From UBA1351 sp965140555 (GTDB taxonomy: Bacteria; Bacillota; Clostridia; Lachnospirales; Vallitaleaceae): DNA of 64,000 nt. Both the position numbers and the translations under genes were made by a program. The stretch spans positions 2,852,001 to 2,916,000 of the forward strand of contig OZ223259.1 of NCBI GenBank assembly GCA_965140555.1, written 5' to 3'. The notes below the pieces were generated by a model that saw only the letters and a list, made by a program, of their open reading frames with translations, was not told the DNA's origin and did no database searches. Positions 8,240 to 16,813 of the stretch are shown piece by piece; position 1 is the stretch's first letter; every line of letters starts with the position of its first letter.

Positions 8240-9937
8240 ATGAAGAGTTCGCATGTGTTTATGTTTCCTTTTCTTATTCGAACGAGTGAGGAAGATGAAT
8301 TACCCAAATTAGATTTAAAAAAAATACACGAATGTATTGTCAAAGATTATGATTTTGAAACAGATACATATACAGAGCCAATGTGGCAATTTGACAATGG
8401 CAAGTACGATGAGAATGGTAAATTGAAAGATTACAATTTGAATGCGTATTTTTATGCTAATGTCGTAAACAGCATCTATGGCGATTTGGATAAGAATAAT
8501 CAATTTATTCCGAATACTGCCGTCTTAAACTATAGCTACAAAAAAGAAAATCTCGAGTACCATATAAAAATTAAAAAGGATAATAAAGTCCCTAAAACAT
8601 ACATCTTGAATATTTTGCAACTCGAATTAAGGATTGCTACGACAGAGGTTGGAATCCTTACAATGGTTGCAGAATACAATGCAGAGGATATCCAATTAGA
8701 AGATATCAATTGCATTAATGAATATGGTCGTCGTATATATCCGCAATTTATTGCTAATAGTGACAGCAAATATTTGGATAGGGTTAGTGTAACAAAAGGG
8801 ACATTTCTTGCAGATGCGCTGGAAATTCGAGAAACGATTGATGGTATTTCAACGGTAGTTGTTGAGGAGAAGTTTGATGATTCTAAAGCGTTGGAAGACA
8901 TAAGATTATCGGAAACGGTACTTGGGATATTGGGACCACAGTTTACGAACTACGAGCATAAAGAGAGAGATTCTGGGAATAAGCTGATGATCCAGCCCGT
9001 TATTGATGATCGAATGTTTGTGTTATGTCATATGATGTCTGATGATGCAATGAAGGATTTGTTAAAAAGCGAAGATGATAATGAAAATGTAGATGAAGAA
9101 CCGTTATTTCTCAAGGATATGAATAAAATGGAAGAGCTCTATAAATTTATCTTCATAGAAAACAGCTTGACTTGTCCTTATTCTAAGATGATGAAAGAAA
9201 GTATTGAAAAGCATACTTATCTAAGGTGGTTAGATAAGAATATTACTGAATCAAGTATATATGGTATGACCCACTATTCATTTATGCTTTTATCCGGAGT
9301 AGGAGGTTATCCAGAAGTTATTTTGAATAATCATATGCTGACTCTTTATAAAGAAATGGTTCAACTAGTCCTTTTACAGAGAGCATCTTTGCTTAAGTTT
9401 GAGGATGATATAAGCCGCTTTACAGAAAAGTATGATGGTCAGAAGTATAAGGAAAATATTCTCAAGATAGAAGCTATATATGAAAAATACTTAAACTATA
9501 AAAACCTAATCTATTATCGTGAAGTTACGGCGCAAGAACAAGGTATTGAGCTTTATGGCAAACTGATGGATATTATGAATATTCATGCAAATACGAAAGA
9601 TTTACAAGATGATATTAAAGAATTACAAGAAATGAGCGCTTTACAAGAAAGTAAACGAACAACATCCACTTTGAATTTCTTAACTTATTTAGCAGGAATT
9701 TTTATGATACCAACATTTATTACAGGCTTGTATGGTATGAATATAGGGTATAATGATTTGACAAATGTTCCTATATTACTTGAAGTTGCGCCGATAAGTT
9801 TTTCGATAATTCTTAGTGCGGTGGCAATTTTTATACATAATAAACCTGGGAAGTTAAGTAGAAAAGTAGTTGTAATATTATTCATCTTAGCTATGCTAAG
9901 TCCTTTGATAGGGTACATGATTGAGGATATCTTTTAG
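8240..9937 (+). CDS. CRISPR-associated CorA-like membrane protein (type III effector)
   Basis: 565 residues, ATG preceded by GGGGG. A large, mostly charged cytoplasmic part (about 1-470) is followed by a CorA-type membrane end: first span about 478-499 closing with the signature LYGMN at 497-501, second span about 510-533, and a third hydrophobic segment at about 543-561. Ordinary CorA magnesium channels have two spans and about 320-370 residues. CorA proteins next to cmr genes are known type III effectors; in Bacteroides fragilis the ligand is SAM-AMP made by Cas10, and the protein is thought to act on the membrane. Here it opens the cmr operon, 21-41 bp before the next gene. No NrN or SAM-AMP lyase gene accompanies it. 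The ligand is inferred, not shown. Confidence 0.85.
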   Translation: MKSSHVFMFPFLIRTSEEDELPKLDLKKIHECIVKDYDFETDTYTEPMWQFDNGKYDENGKLKDYNLNAYFYANVVNSIYGDLDKNNQFIPNTAVLNYSYKKENLEYHIKIKKDNKVPKTYILNILQLELRIATTEVGILTMVAEYNAEDIQLEDINCINEYGRRIYPQFIANSDSKYLDRVSVTKGTFLADALEIRETIDGISTVVVEEKFDDSKALEDIRLSETVLGILGPQFTNYEHKERDSGNKLMIQPVIDDRMFVLCHMMSDDAMKDLLKSEDDNENVDEEPLFLKDMNKMEELYKFIFIENSLTCPYSKMMKESIEKHTYLRWLDKNITESSIYGMTHYSFMLLSGVGGYPEVILNNHMLTLYKEMVQLVLLQRASLLKFEDDISRFTEKYDGQKYKENILKIEAIYEKYLNYKNLIYYREVTAQEQGIELYGKLMDIMNIHANTKDLQDDIKELQEMSALQESKRTTSTLNFLTYLAGIFMIPTFITGLYGMNIGYNDLTNVPILLEVAPISFSIILSAVAIFIHNKPGKLSRKVVVILFILAMLSPLIGYMIEDIF

Positions 9938-9978
9938 TTTATCTAGTTGATTTTTTTATGGATGAGAGGAGTAATGAT

Positions 9979-11187
9979 ATGTATCAAGTTACATTCAAAG
10001 TATATCAAGAAACCCCCATGATACATTTTGAGTCAAAGTTGCAGGGAGCAACGATTCGTGGGACTGAACTCAGACCAAAAATTGAAGAATTTGTAAGGAA
10101 ATATGGTAAACAGATTCTGAGTGAGTATAGCACGGATATTCCGGTGTTATTTAAGGATAGAGATGAAACGACCCCAAGTGAGTATAAGATTAGGGTCATA
10201 TCTGAAAATCAAGATTCACTTAATATTAATAAGAAACTGTCTTTTATGGGGAATATGGGAATAAAAGATGAAGAGAAAAAATACAAAGCTGTTCTCGCAA
10301 AAGGCTGTATTCAAGTAGATGTGTTTAGTTTTAATAAAAAAATCGTGGAAATACTAAAAAAAGTAATTCCGTATGTTTTTTTGGTAGAAAATTTTGGGAT
10401 GAGTCAAAGTAAAGGTTTTGGCTCTTTTACGGCAAAAGAAATGTGTGATAATTTGGATGGGAGTATGTCTGGTCCTACGCATGTGGTAGAACCGGAAAAA
10501 CTGATGCAAGAACTTAGTTGTGCTATATATAGAGTGGATGCAAATAAAGTGAAAGTGGATAAATATGATAAAATCAAAGGTCCATTTGAGTTGAATCAAA
10601 TAATAAAAACCCATTACAAACAATTAAAAGCAGGAATCAATGTAAGTTATAAGGAACCTAAAAGATATGAAAAATCAGAACTCGTGTCATATGTATATAA
10701 GCAAGGAATTCGATGGGAAAAAGCAAGAATCAAGCACTATATGAAGAAGAACATGCCAAGGGAGTTTAGTAATCTCAAGGTTGAGGAGAAGAATAAAAAA
10801 GAAGTAGAAAGTTTATTTACATCAGAGGATAAATATAAGTATATGAGAGCCATGCTTGGGTTGGCAGATAACTTTGAATTTAGAACCATAAATAAAAAGG
10901 ATATTAAAGTAATGGTTACAGATGCAACCAAAGATAATAATCCGGCAGAACAAATTGAGAGATTTCCTTCACCTTTACGTTATAAGGTTCATGGTAAGAA
11001 GATTTATATTTTCTGCGAAGAAATACCTAGCGTTATGTTTGATAAAGCTTTCAAGTTTACATTTAAAAATAAGCAACAACACTCATTTGTTATAAACACC
11101 CCGACAAAAGAGGAATTCAATCTCATAGAGTTTATGGAATTTGCAAAAGAAAAGATGCATATGGAGAGGGTGGTGACAAAAGGATGA
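9979..11187 (+). CDS. cmr1: Cmr1-like RAMP protein (Cas7 family) of the III-B complex
   Basis: 402 residues. The start at ATG 9979 is chosen over 9958 because AGGAG lies 7 nt before it. The opening resembles Cmr1 (TPMIHFESKLQGATIRGTELRP, an edge strand followed by a ligand loop), and a glycine-rich RAMP loop is visible at about residues 140-152 (SQSKGFGSF). Cmr1 caps the 3' end of the crRNA in III-B complexes. The identity rests on fold signs and on gene order, since the other five Cmr subunits are all accounted for; the sequence itself is divergent. Its stop overlaps the cas10 start by 4 nt. Confidence 0.65.
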   Translation: MYQVTFKVYQETPMIHFESKLQGATIRGTELRPKIEEFVRKYGKQILSEYSTDIPVLFKDRDETTPSEYKIRVISENQDSLNINKKLSFMGNMGIKDEEKKYKAVLAKGCIQVDVFSFNKKIVEILKKVIPYVFLVENFGMSQSKGFGSFTAKEMCDNLDGSMSGPTHVVEPEKLMQELSCAIYRVDANKVKVDKYDKIKGPFELNQIIKTHYKQLKAGINVSYKEPKRYEKSELVSYVYKQGIRWEKARIKHYMKKNMPREFSNLKVEEKNKKEVESLFTSEDKYKYMRAMLGLADNFEFRTINKKDIKVMVTDATKDNNPAEQIERFPSPLRYKVHGKKIYIFCEEIPSVMFDKAFKFTFKNKQQHSFVINTPTKEEFNLIEFMEFAKEKMHMERVVTKG

Positions 11188-12644
11188 TTGTTGGAATTAC
11201 GATAGGACCTATATTAAAAACGATTTTATCGGCGAAGAGTACAGGACAATTATGGGGAAGTAGCTATTTGTTTTCCTATATATCTAAGAGTATCTGCGTT
11301 AAATGTCAGCAGAGACAATTAATAGACATGCTTTATTTGCCGGCTGAACCGGATGATACAATTGTAGGCGTTGGATTATATCCGGATAGAATCATCTTCA
11401 GAACGGTAGAAGAACAACCCAAGGCGATATTAAAAGAAAAGCTCAAGGTGATATTAGACGAGATTTTTGAAGAAGTAATCAGTGATGTTGTCATGGGTGT
11501 GGCAAAAGATAAAGATACTCAGATTGATTATAATTTGATCAATCGCTATATACGCCGCTATATTCAATTGAATTATTGCATAGTGGAAGCCCTTGATAAC
11601 CCCATTATTGAGATGAATCAAATATTGGATTCTCTTGAGTTAAATAAAGATATTGCTTTAGAAGAAGAGCAGAATATATTAATGGAGTTTATGAAGAATG
11701 CAACGATTAAAAAAAGTTTTTTAGCTGAAGATGCGGGGGTAGATGGAGAGGCATTTCCCTCTGTTGATGATATAGCAGCTAGAAGTCGTAACAAAACAAA
11801 GTATTATGCGATTGTACAGAGTGATGGAGACGGAGTAGGTGCCATTATTAAGGCAATGAAATTTCCGGAAAAGGAAATACATAAGTTCTCCAAATTACTA
11901 ACACTATATGTAAAACATGCAGTGGATGAACTTAGGGAGTATGATGCCGAAGTAATCTATGCAGGTGGAGATGATTTGTTGTTTTTTGCACCTTTGGTAG
12001 GGAGGAACGGTAAAAGTATCTTTCACTTATTAGATTGTTTAAATGAAATCTTTAAACAATGTATTGGGGAGGAATTTCCTGATTTTGAAGCAAATGTATC
12101 CATATCATTTGGGGTGACCATAAGTTACCATAAGTATCCCTTATATGAAAGTTTGAGTGAAGCTCAATATCAGCTGTTTTACGTAGCAAAAAAATACAAA
12201 TTAGGAAAGCGTGAAAAGAATGCTACAGCTGTAAAATTGATAAAGCACAGTGGGCGAAGTTTGGATTTCATCGTGCAACATAATAGTGTGTTATGGAAAG
12301 AATTATTAGCCCTAGTGGAACAAAATCTTGAGGTGAATATACGTAAAATTCAATCCGTCAAAAACTTTTTCCGACAAGGAGAATATGTTCTTGATTTTCT
12401 TCTAAAGGAAGGGAGAGCTATCACGCATTACTTTGATAATAAGTTTAACCATGAGATTCATAAGGGTGTTGCCCATGAATACATTCAGTACATAGAAGAT
12501 ATGATTCATCGTTTAAGAGATGATGGCGATACATTCAATGCAGACCAGTTGTTTAATCTAATGGAAGTCGCTGACTTTATTACAGGTAATGAGAATGACA
12601 AAGGGGAGGAGAGTATAGATGGGAAAGTACAGACTTATTCTTAA
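11184..12644 (+). CDS. cas10: Cas10/Cmr2, compact form without HD domain
   Basis: 486 residues, well below the 800-900 usual for Cmr2. The protein starts directly at the segment that normally follows the HD domain (ITIGPILKTILSAKSTGQLW, the palm-1 opening), so the DNase domain is absent. A first acidic palm motif SDGDGVG is at about 213-219 and the catalytic GGDD at 261-264, so the cyclase/polymerase palm is intact. Role: the target-activated second-messenger synthase of the complex. Cas10 that keeps GGDD but lacks HD fits a system that defends by signalling alone, here through the adjacent CorA. ATG at 11184 overlaps the cmr1 stop; the 3' end overlaps cmr3 by 26 nt. Confidence 0.93.
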   Translation: MIVGITIGPILKTILSAKSTGQLWGSSYLFSYISKSICVKCQQRQLIDMLYLPAEPDDTIVGVGLYPDRIIFRTVEEQPKAILKEKLKVILDEIFEEVISDVVMGVAKDKDTQIDYNLINRYIRRYIQLNYCIVEALDNPIIEMNQILDSLELNKDIALEEEQNILMEFMKNATIKKSFLAEDAGVDGEAFPSVDDIAARSRNKTKYYAIVQSDGDGVGAIIKAMKFPEKEIHKFSKLLTLYVKHAVDELREYDAEVIYAGGDDLLFFAPLVGRNGKSIFHLLDCLNEIFKQCIGEEFPDFEANVSISFGVTISYHKYPLYESLSEAQYQLFYVAKKYKLGKREKNATAVKLIKHSGRSLDFIVQHNSVLWKELLALVEQNLEVNIRKIQSVKNFFRQGEYVLDFLLKEGRAITHYFDNKFNHEIHKGVAHEYIQYIEDMIHRLRDDGDTFNADQLFNLMEVADFITGNENDKGEESIDGKVQTYS

Positions 12645-13635
12645 GCCAATGGCTCCATTCTTCTTTGGAGAAGAGCAGGCATCAAAGAGTGAAGAAGCTT
12701 TTTATTATATGAAATCACGTAAACTACCTCAGCAGACTAGTCTATTGGGAATGCTGAGATATGAAGTGCTGAAGCAAGAACCAACATTTAGTGTGAAAAA
12801 ATACAGTGAATATAGCCATGATGAACGTATTCAAATGCAGAAACTTATAGGGGGACACAGTTTTTCTATGAAAAAAAGTGAAAGTGATTATGGTTACATA
12901 AAAAAATTAGGTACAGTGAATTTGATGAATGATGAAGGGCAAGTATTGGTAAAAGCCCCCCTTGATAATCGGTCAACAACACAATACGAAGCCTATTCTC
13001 TTTCAAAGGATCCTGTAATAACGAGTCAAGGAGATATCCACTATCTAGAAAACTACGATCCGAAAAATGTGATATTGAACGGCTGGATGAATTCATCGGG
13101 GAAGATTGAATGTGAGGATGCAATTTTTAGAAGTGTTAGTCGAGTTGGCAACAGAGTAGTAGCCAATCGTGATGAAAATGAGGATGGATTTTATAAACAA
13201 GAGTATTTAGACTTATGTGACGGTTATAAATTTTGTATAGATGTGGATTTAGATGGCATTCTGTTACAAGATAGTATTGTTGAAATGGGAAAAGAACGCT
13301 CTTCTTTTTTTATGAAAGTGATACCGATAGATAAGCAAGATAAGATAAATAAAATAGAGAACCCATCGAAAATTTGTTGTGAAAGTGATGTATACGTTAC
13401 TCAAGAACAGTGGAGTAAGCTGTGTCAGGCATCTAAGTTTAGAATAGTAGAAGAAATTGGATTTAGAAATAGACGAACTGAGATCGGGTCAGTACAACGG
13501 GAAAAAGTAAGGTATTTTTTCATTCAGAGAGGGAGCGTGTTCTACCTGAGAGATAGCGGTACAAAGAATGACTTGGTTGCCATGATTAAGGGAAATACTA
13601 ACTTAACAACAATCGGATATAACAATATATATTGA
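12619..13635 (+). CDS. cmr3: Cmr3 (Cas5 family) of the III-B complex
   Basis: 338 residues, ATG after GGGGAGGAG inside the end of cas10. The N-terminus LKPMAPFFFGEE followed by LPQQTSLLGMLRYEVL matches the Cmr3 pattern (xxPLxFFRD and the conserved helix after the loop), and the C-terminal part has the GFRNRRTEIGSV loop. Cmr3 holds the 5' handle of the crRNA beside Cas10. Translationally coupled with cas10 and followed by cmr4 after 15 bp. Confidence 0.85.
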   Translation: MGKYRLILKPMAPFFFGEEQASKSEEAFYYMKSRKLPQQTSLLGMLRYEVLKQEPTFSVKKYSEYSHDERIQMQKLIGGHSFSMKKSESDYGYIKKLGTVNLMNDEGQVLVKAPLDNRSTTQYEAYSLSKDPVITSQGDIHYLENYDPKNVILNGWMNSSGKIECEDAIFRSVSRVGNRVVANRDENEDGFYKQEYLDLCDGYKFCIDVDLDGILLQDSIVEMGKERSSFFMKVIPIDKQDKINKIENPSKICCESDVYVTQEQWSKLCQASKFRIVEEIGFRNRRTEIGSVQREKVRYFFIQRGSVFYLRDSGTKNDLVAMIKGNTNLTTIGYNNIY

Positions 13636-13650
13636 GATTAGGAGGGACTT

Positions 13651-14478
13651 ATGGAGAAGCGGTTTTATAGTATAAGGGCATTGACTAAAATGCATGTAGG
13701 AGATGGAAAGCTTGAATATAATATTGTAGACAATCAGGTACAACGCGATGAGGTGACAGGCTATCCCTGTATCAATGGGTCATCACTAAAGGGATCTTTA
13801 CGAGTTTTCGCTAAAGAGCAGTCGAAAGATAATAAAGTTTTTTTAGATGATATCTTTGGGTCGGAGAATGGAATTGGCTCCTTTCGCTTTTTTGATGCGT
13901 CCTTATTGAGTATCCCGGTTCGAAGTGAGTTGGAGAGTTACTATCCTGCCTTATCACTAACAATTATTAAGAATTTGATTGAAATGCTTGAGCAGTTGGA
14001 CATCCAAGAAACGTTGAGAAATAGTCTGGAAAAATTTTATGATGCGTATTGTCATACATTGAATAATCCGGTACTTCTTTTGGATGGTGAGATAGATAAT
14101 GAGAAATACAAGAATACTCAAAAGGTATGGGTTGAAGATGAAGAGATAGATATTCAAAGGATTAATTTTGATGAAACGATAAAACGTATTATTGGCAATA
14201 GATGTGTCCTATATCCGGAGCATAAATTCAAAGAAATAATCACAAATTTACCGATTATTGCAAGAAATAAGCTTGATAATGGTAAAAGTAAAAATTTATG
14301 GTATGAAGAAATTGTTCCCAAATTTACGCAGTTCTATACATTTTTTTTGGTTGAAGAGAATCCGGAAAATGCTGAATTTGAAGGAATGCTAAACCATGAG
14401 GTGGTTCAAATAGGTGCCAATGAAACGATAGGATATGGATATTGTACCATGCAGAATGTGGGTGATAGGGATGAATGA
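13651..14478 (+). CDS. cmr4: Cmr4 (Cas7 family), target RNA-cleaving backbone subunit
   Basis: 275 residues with the hallmark Cmr4 start: MHVGDG at 14-19, then NIVDNQVQRDEVTGYP and GSSLKGSLRVF. Asp27, in the IVDNQVQR loop, sits where the catalytic Asp of Cmr4 is found, so target RNA cleavage is probably retained. The end carries the glycine-rich loop QIGANETIGYGY. Several copies form the backbone along the crRNA. ATG follows GGAGG. The last 8 nt overlap cmr5. Confidence 0.93.
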   Translation: MEKRFYSIRALTKMHVGDGKLEYNIVDNQVQRDEVTGYPCINGSSLKGSLRVFAKEQSKDNKVFLDDIFGSENGIGSFRFFDASLLSIPVRSELESYYPALSLTIIKNLIEMLEQLDIQETLRNSLEKFYDAYCHTLNNPVLLLDGEIDNEKYKNTQKVWVEDEEIDIQRINFDETIKRIIGNRCVLYPEHKFKEIITNLPIIARNKLDNGKSKNLWYEEIVPKFTQFYTFFLVEENPENAEFEGMLNHEVVQIGANETIGYGYCTMQNVGDRDE

Positions 14479-14827
14479 TAGACGAATAGAACAATACATT
14501 CCTAAGGCCATGGAAGTGATTGAAAAAGAATTTATCACATTGGAAGAAAAGACAATCAGTAATGTATATAGTGGATATATAGCCACATTTGGAGCGTCGA
14601 TTATACAATCTGGATTATTACCTACAATAGTTTTCTTTAACAATGAAAATGCGGACACGGAAGGTGACCGTAGAATTATACTACATTTAATTGAGTCTGT
14701 ATTGGATGTAGAACAAGATAACTTATATCATGATGTTGTTGATAAAAAGATTCGTAAAGAAGACATTATTCATGTGACGGCTGCGTTAAAGCTTGCACTG
14801 CGAACTTTTCCGTTGAATAAGGAATAG
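14471..14827 (+). CDS. cmr5: Cmr5 (Cas11 family) small subunit
   Basis: 118 residues from ATG 14471 (MNDRRIEQYIPKAMEVIEKE). The frame opens earlier, at 14435, but that part lies inside cmr4. All-helical, with the Cmr5-type pattern: an N-terminal amphipathic helix, a YSGYIATFGASIIQSGLLPTI core and a C-terminal helix. Cmr5 copies line the inner face of the complex. Overlap with cmr4 implies translational coupling. Confidence 0.88.
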   Translation: MNDRRIEQYIPKAMEVIEKEFITLEEKTISNVYSGYIATFGASIIQSGLLPTIVFFNNENADTEGDRRIILHLIESVLDVEQDNLYHDVVDKKIRKEDIIHVTAALKLALRTFPLNKE

Positions 14828-14836
14828 GAGGTCGAC

Positions 14837-16096
14837 ATGTCAAATACCGGATACATGTTCTACAAACGATACTATATTCTTGAGAATAGAAAGCTTGTTG
14901 TAAATCAAAATGCACATCAACAAATTTTGAATTTGAACGATAGTATTCATTCTTTTGAAACAGGAATAACGAAAAAGCCATGGACGCATACATTAGAGAT
15001 GAAAGTACTGTATCCCGGATTGATAACGGGAGTGGGTATTCCGCATTCAATAAAAGCGGATGCAAAAGATGGTAGTGAAAACGGTGAGACTGAATTTAAG
15101 GTTGGATTTCAGTTTGATTATACGACAGGACTACCTATTGTGTTGGGATCGTCAGTCAAAGGTGTGGTCCGTAACTTTATAGACCGTGTTATAGACAGTG
15201 AGTCAGATGAAGTATTAAGCATGTTCAATCAAATGGCAGGGTTGACGTTAAACATTGAAGAGTTAGAGGCATTCTATAAGAGTTTGTTTAATGAAGAACC
15301 AGAAAAAGTACGTTGTGTATTTTTTGATGTTGAAATTAGCGAATTTGAGAATTTTGTATTAGGAGAAGATTATATTACACCTCATAAATCAATAACTGAA
15401 AATCCGACACCGATTAAATTCTTGAAAATCCTACCGAATACGTGTTTGGAATTCAGATTCAAGGTTGTTGATATTCAAGTAGGTGAGAAACTTGTTCGGG
15501 GAGAACAAATCCTTGATATGATTCGAAAAATTCTCTTAATGGTTGGTGTTGGAGCAAAAACCAATGTAGGCTATGGTCAATTTAACAGAAGTCATTCAGA
15601 AACTTCGTTTAAAGTGTATACGAAAGAACTTGAAGAAAGAAAAGAAAAAGAAAAAAGAAAAGAATTACAAGAAATAAAAGACAGAGAGGAAAGAGAAACC
15701 GTCCGCAATTTTTATACACTAGATACAATCGAAAAGTTCAGAAAAATATACCTTTCAGGTGATAAGGAAGAGTGGGCGAATCAATTAGATAGGCAACTGA
15801 CAAAGATATTCCACGGAGATTTGAAGGTTGAAGAAACAAGTCAAGCATTTCAGCAAATTTATTCACGGATGGACGAGAATGCTCAGAAAGAATGTCTAAG
15901 ATTTCTTTCTTTCAAAGATCTAGAATTAGATGAAAAGAAAGAGATGCTGACTTTTATAGAAGATATAATGGAGCCGAAATGGCAGAAATATAAGGCTATG
16001 TCTAGAGAACAATTGGAGAATATAGTAAGTAAAAAGAAGAATAGCAAAGAAGTAAAACGGTATATATTATTTAATGAAATGAAAAGCAGCTTGTAG
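14837..16096 (+). CDS. cmr6: Cmr6 (Cas7 family) with C-terminal charged extension
   Basis: 419 residues, ATG after AGGAGG. Residues about 1-255 are the RAMP core: KVLYPGLITGVGIPHS, then FKVGFQFDYTTGLPIVLGSSVKGVVRN, and the glycine loop GAKTNVGYGQF near 235-245. The rest, about 165 residues, is a highly charged coiled-coil region (EERKEKEKRKELQEIKDREE) and a helical tail; Cmr6 usually has 250-350 residues, so this tail is an addition of unknown role. Last gene of the operon; the leader of array 3 begins 49 bp downstream. Confidence 0.9.
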   Translation: MSNTGYMFYKRYYILENRKLVVNQNAHQQILNLNDSIHSFETGITKKPWTHTLEMKVLYPGLITGVGIPHSIKADAKDGSENGETEFKVGFQFDYTTGLPIVLGSSVKGVVRNFIDRVIDSESDEVLSMFNQMAGLTLNIEELEAFYKSLFNEEPEKVRCVFFDVEISEFENFVLGEDYITPHKSITENPTPIKFLKILPNTCLEFRFKVVDIQVGEKLVRGEQILDMIRKILLMVGVGAKTNVGYGQFNRSHSETSFKVYTKELEERKEKEKRKELQEIKDREERETVRNFYTLDTIEKFRKIYLSGDKEEWANQLDRQLTKIFHGDLKVEETSQAFQQIYSRMDENAQKECLRFLSFKDLELDEKKEMLTFIEDIMEPKWQKYKAMSREQLENIVSKKKNSKEVKRYILFNEMKSSL

Positions 16097-16145
16097 TCGG
16101 GAGATGTTTGGAATATCGATTTTATAAGGTTAGAATTAAAGATGA

Positions 16146-16320
16146 TTTTTCCAGTTGTGAATATTCTGATAATGGCTGAAAGTATTGAAAACAAAGGCTT
16201 GACAGTGGTTTTGATATGTGGTTAACTAGAAGAAGGAAATCATTGGAAAAAACACAAGGAATGCCGGATTTATAACGTTTATGGGATATTTCGAAAATCA
16301 AGAATCCCCATTTTACGTTG
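16146..16320 (+). promoter_or_regulatory. Leader of CRISPR array 3, diverged
   Basis: Same leader family but the most diverged of the five. TTGACA at 16199-16204 is kept and the spacer is 17 bp, but the -10 element is TTAACT instead of TTTAAT, and the middle part shows many changes. Weak transcription is likely. Confidence 0.75.
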
Positions 16321-16665
16321 GTTGAACAGTAACATAGGATGTATTGAAATACATCCAACACGTCCCCTATTTGAGACTGTGCTAGGCGTTGAACAGTAAC
16401 ATAGGATGTATTGAAATTCAAGAAAACTCATATACTATCTCCTTCGTGGATTTGTTGAACAGTAACATAGGATGTATTGAAATGTTATCTGCGTTCCATC
16501 AATTTCCAAAGTTATTTCAGTTGAACAGTAACATAGAATGTATTGAAATTTAATATACTGACGTCCACGTTTTCCTTCTATAATAGTTGAACAGTAAAAT
16601 ATCTGCTCTTCTGTTAAGTCGGTGTAACTTTTTAAGTTGAACAGCAACACAATATGCACTCAAAT
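16321..16665 (+). CRISPR. CRISPR array 3, short and eroding: 4 good and 2 degenerate repeats
   Basis: Good repeats start at 16321, 16388, 16454 and 16520, the last with one change. The remnant at 16586 keeps only about 14 bp, and that at 16636-16665 has many changes (CAGCAACACAATATGCACTCAAAT). Spacers are 36-37 bp. Read on the complementary strand, spacer 2 (16418-16453) holds AAGGAG seven bases before an ATG, as at a gene start. Confidence 0.95.
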
Positions 16666-16813
16666 CCATCAATTAATTTTATCTGCACCCCATCAAGTTA
16701 CCTTATTCACCCCCATACGACACACCCAATCATCACTGATACAATAAATCCACCCCTTTGAATCCTATTCCCCAAAGTCCCCCAATCCCCCCAATCCCCT
16801 TCGGAGGTGACAA
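16666..16813. other. C-rich intergenic region with a G-quadruplex motif on the minus strand
   Basis: No gene. The + strand at 16770-16799 has four C tracts of 4, 5, 6 and 4 bases separated by loops of 5, 3 and 3. The minus strand therefore fits the classical G-quadruplex pattern. It lies 14 bp before the araC-type start, just ahead of the ribosome site CGGAGGTGA. Such a tract is striking in an AT-rich genome. Confidence 0.75.

Noticed and set aside
8071..8343. Minus-strand ORF overlapping the corA start
   Set aside because: Overlaps the promoter and the start of corA, no ribosome site, no family; a chance frame.
8240..9937. CorA as an ordinary magnesium transporter
   Set aside because: Length, third hydrophobic segment and first place in the cmr operon all fit the CRISPR-linked type; a plain transporter is still possible but less likely.
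9979..11187. This gene as the missing cas6 of the III-B operon
   Set aside because: At 402 residues it is too long for Cas6 and its place completes the set of Cmr subunits as Cmr1; not fully excluded.
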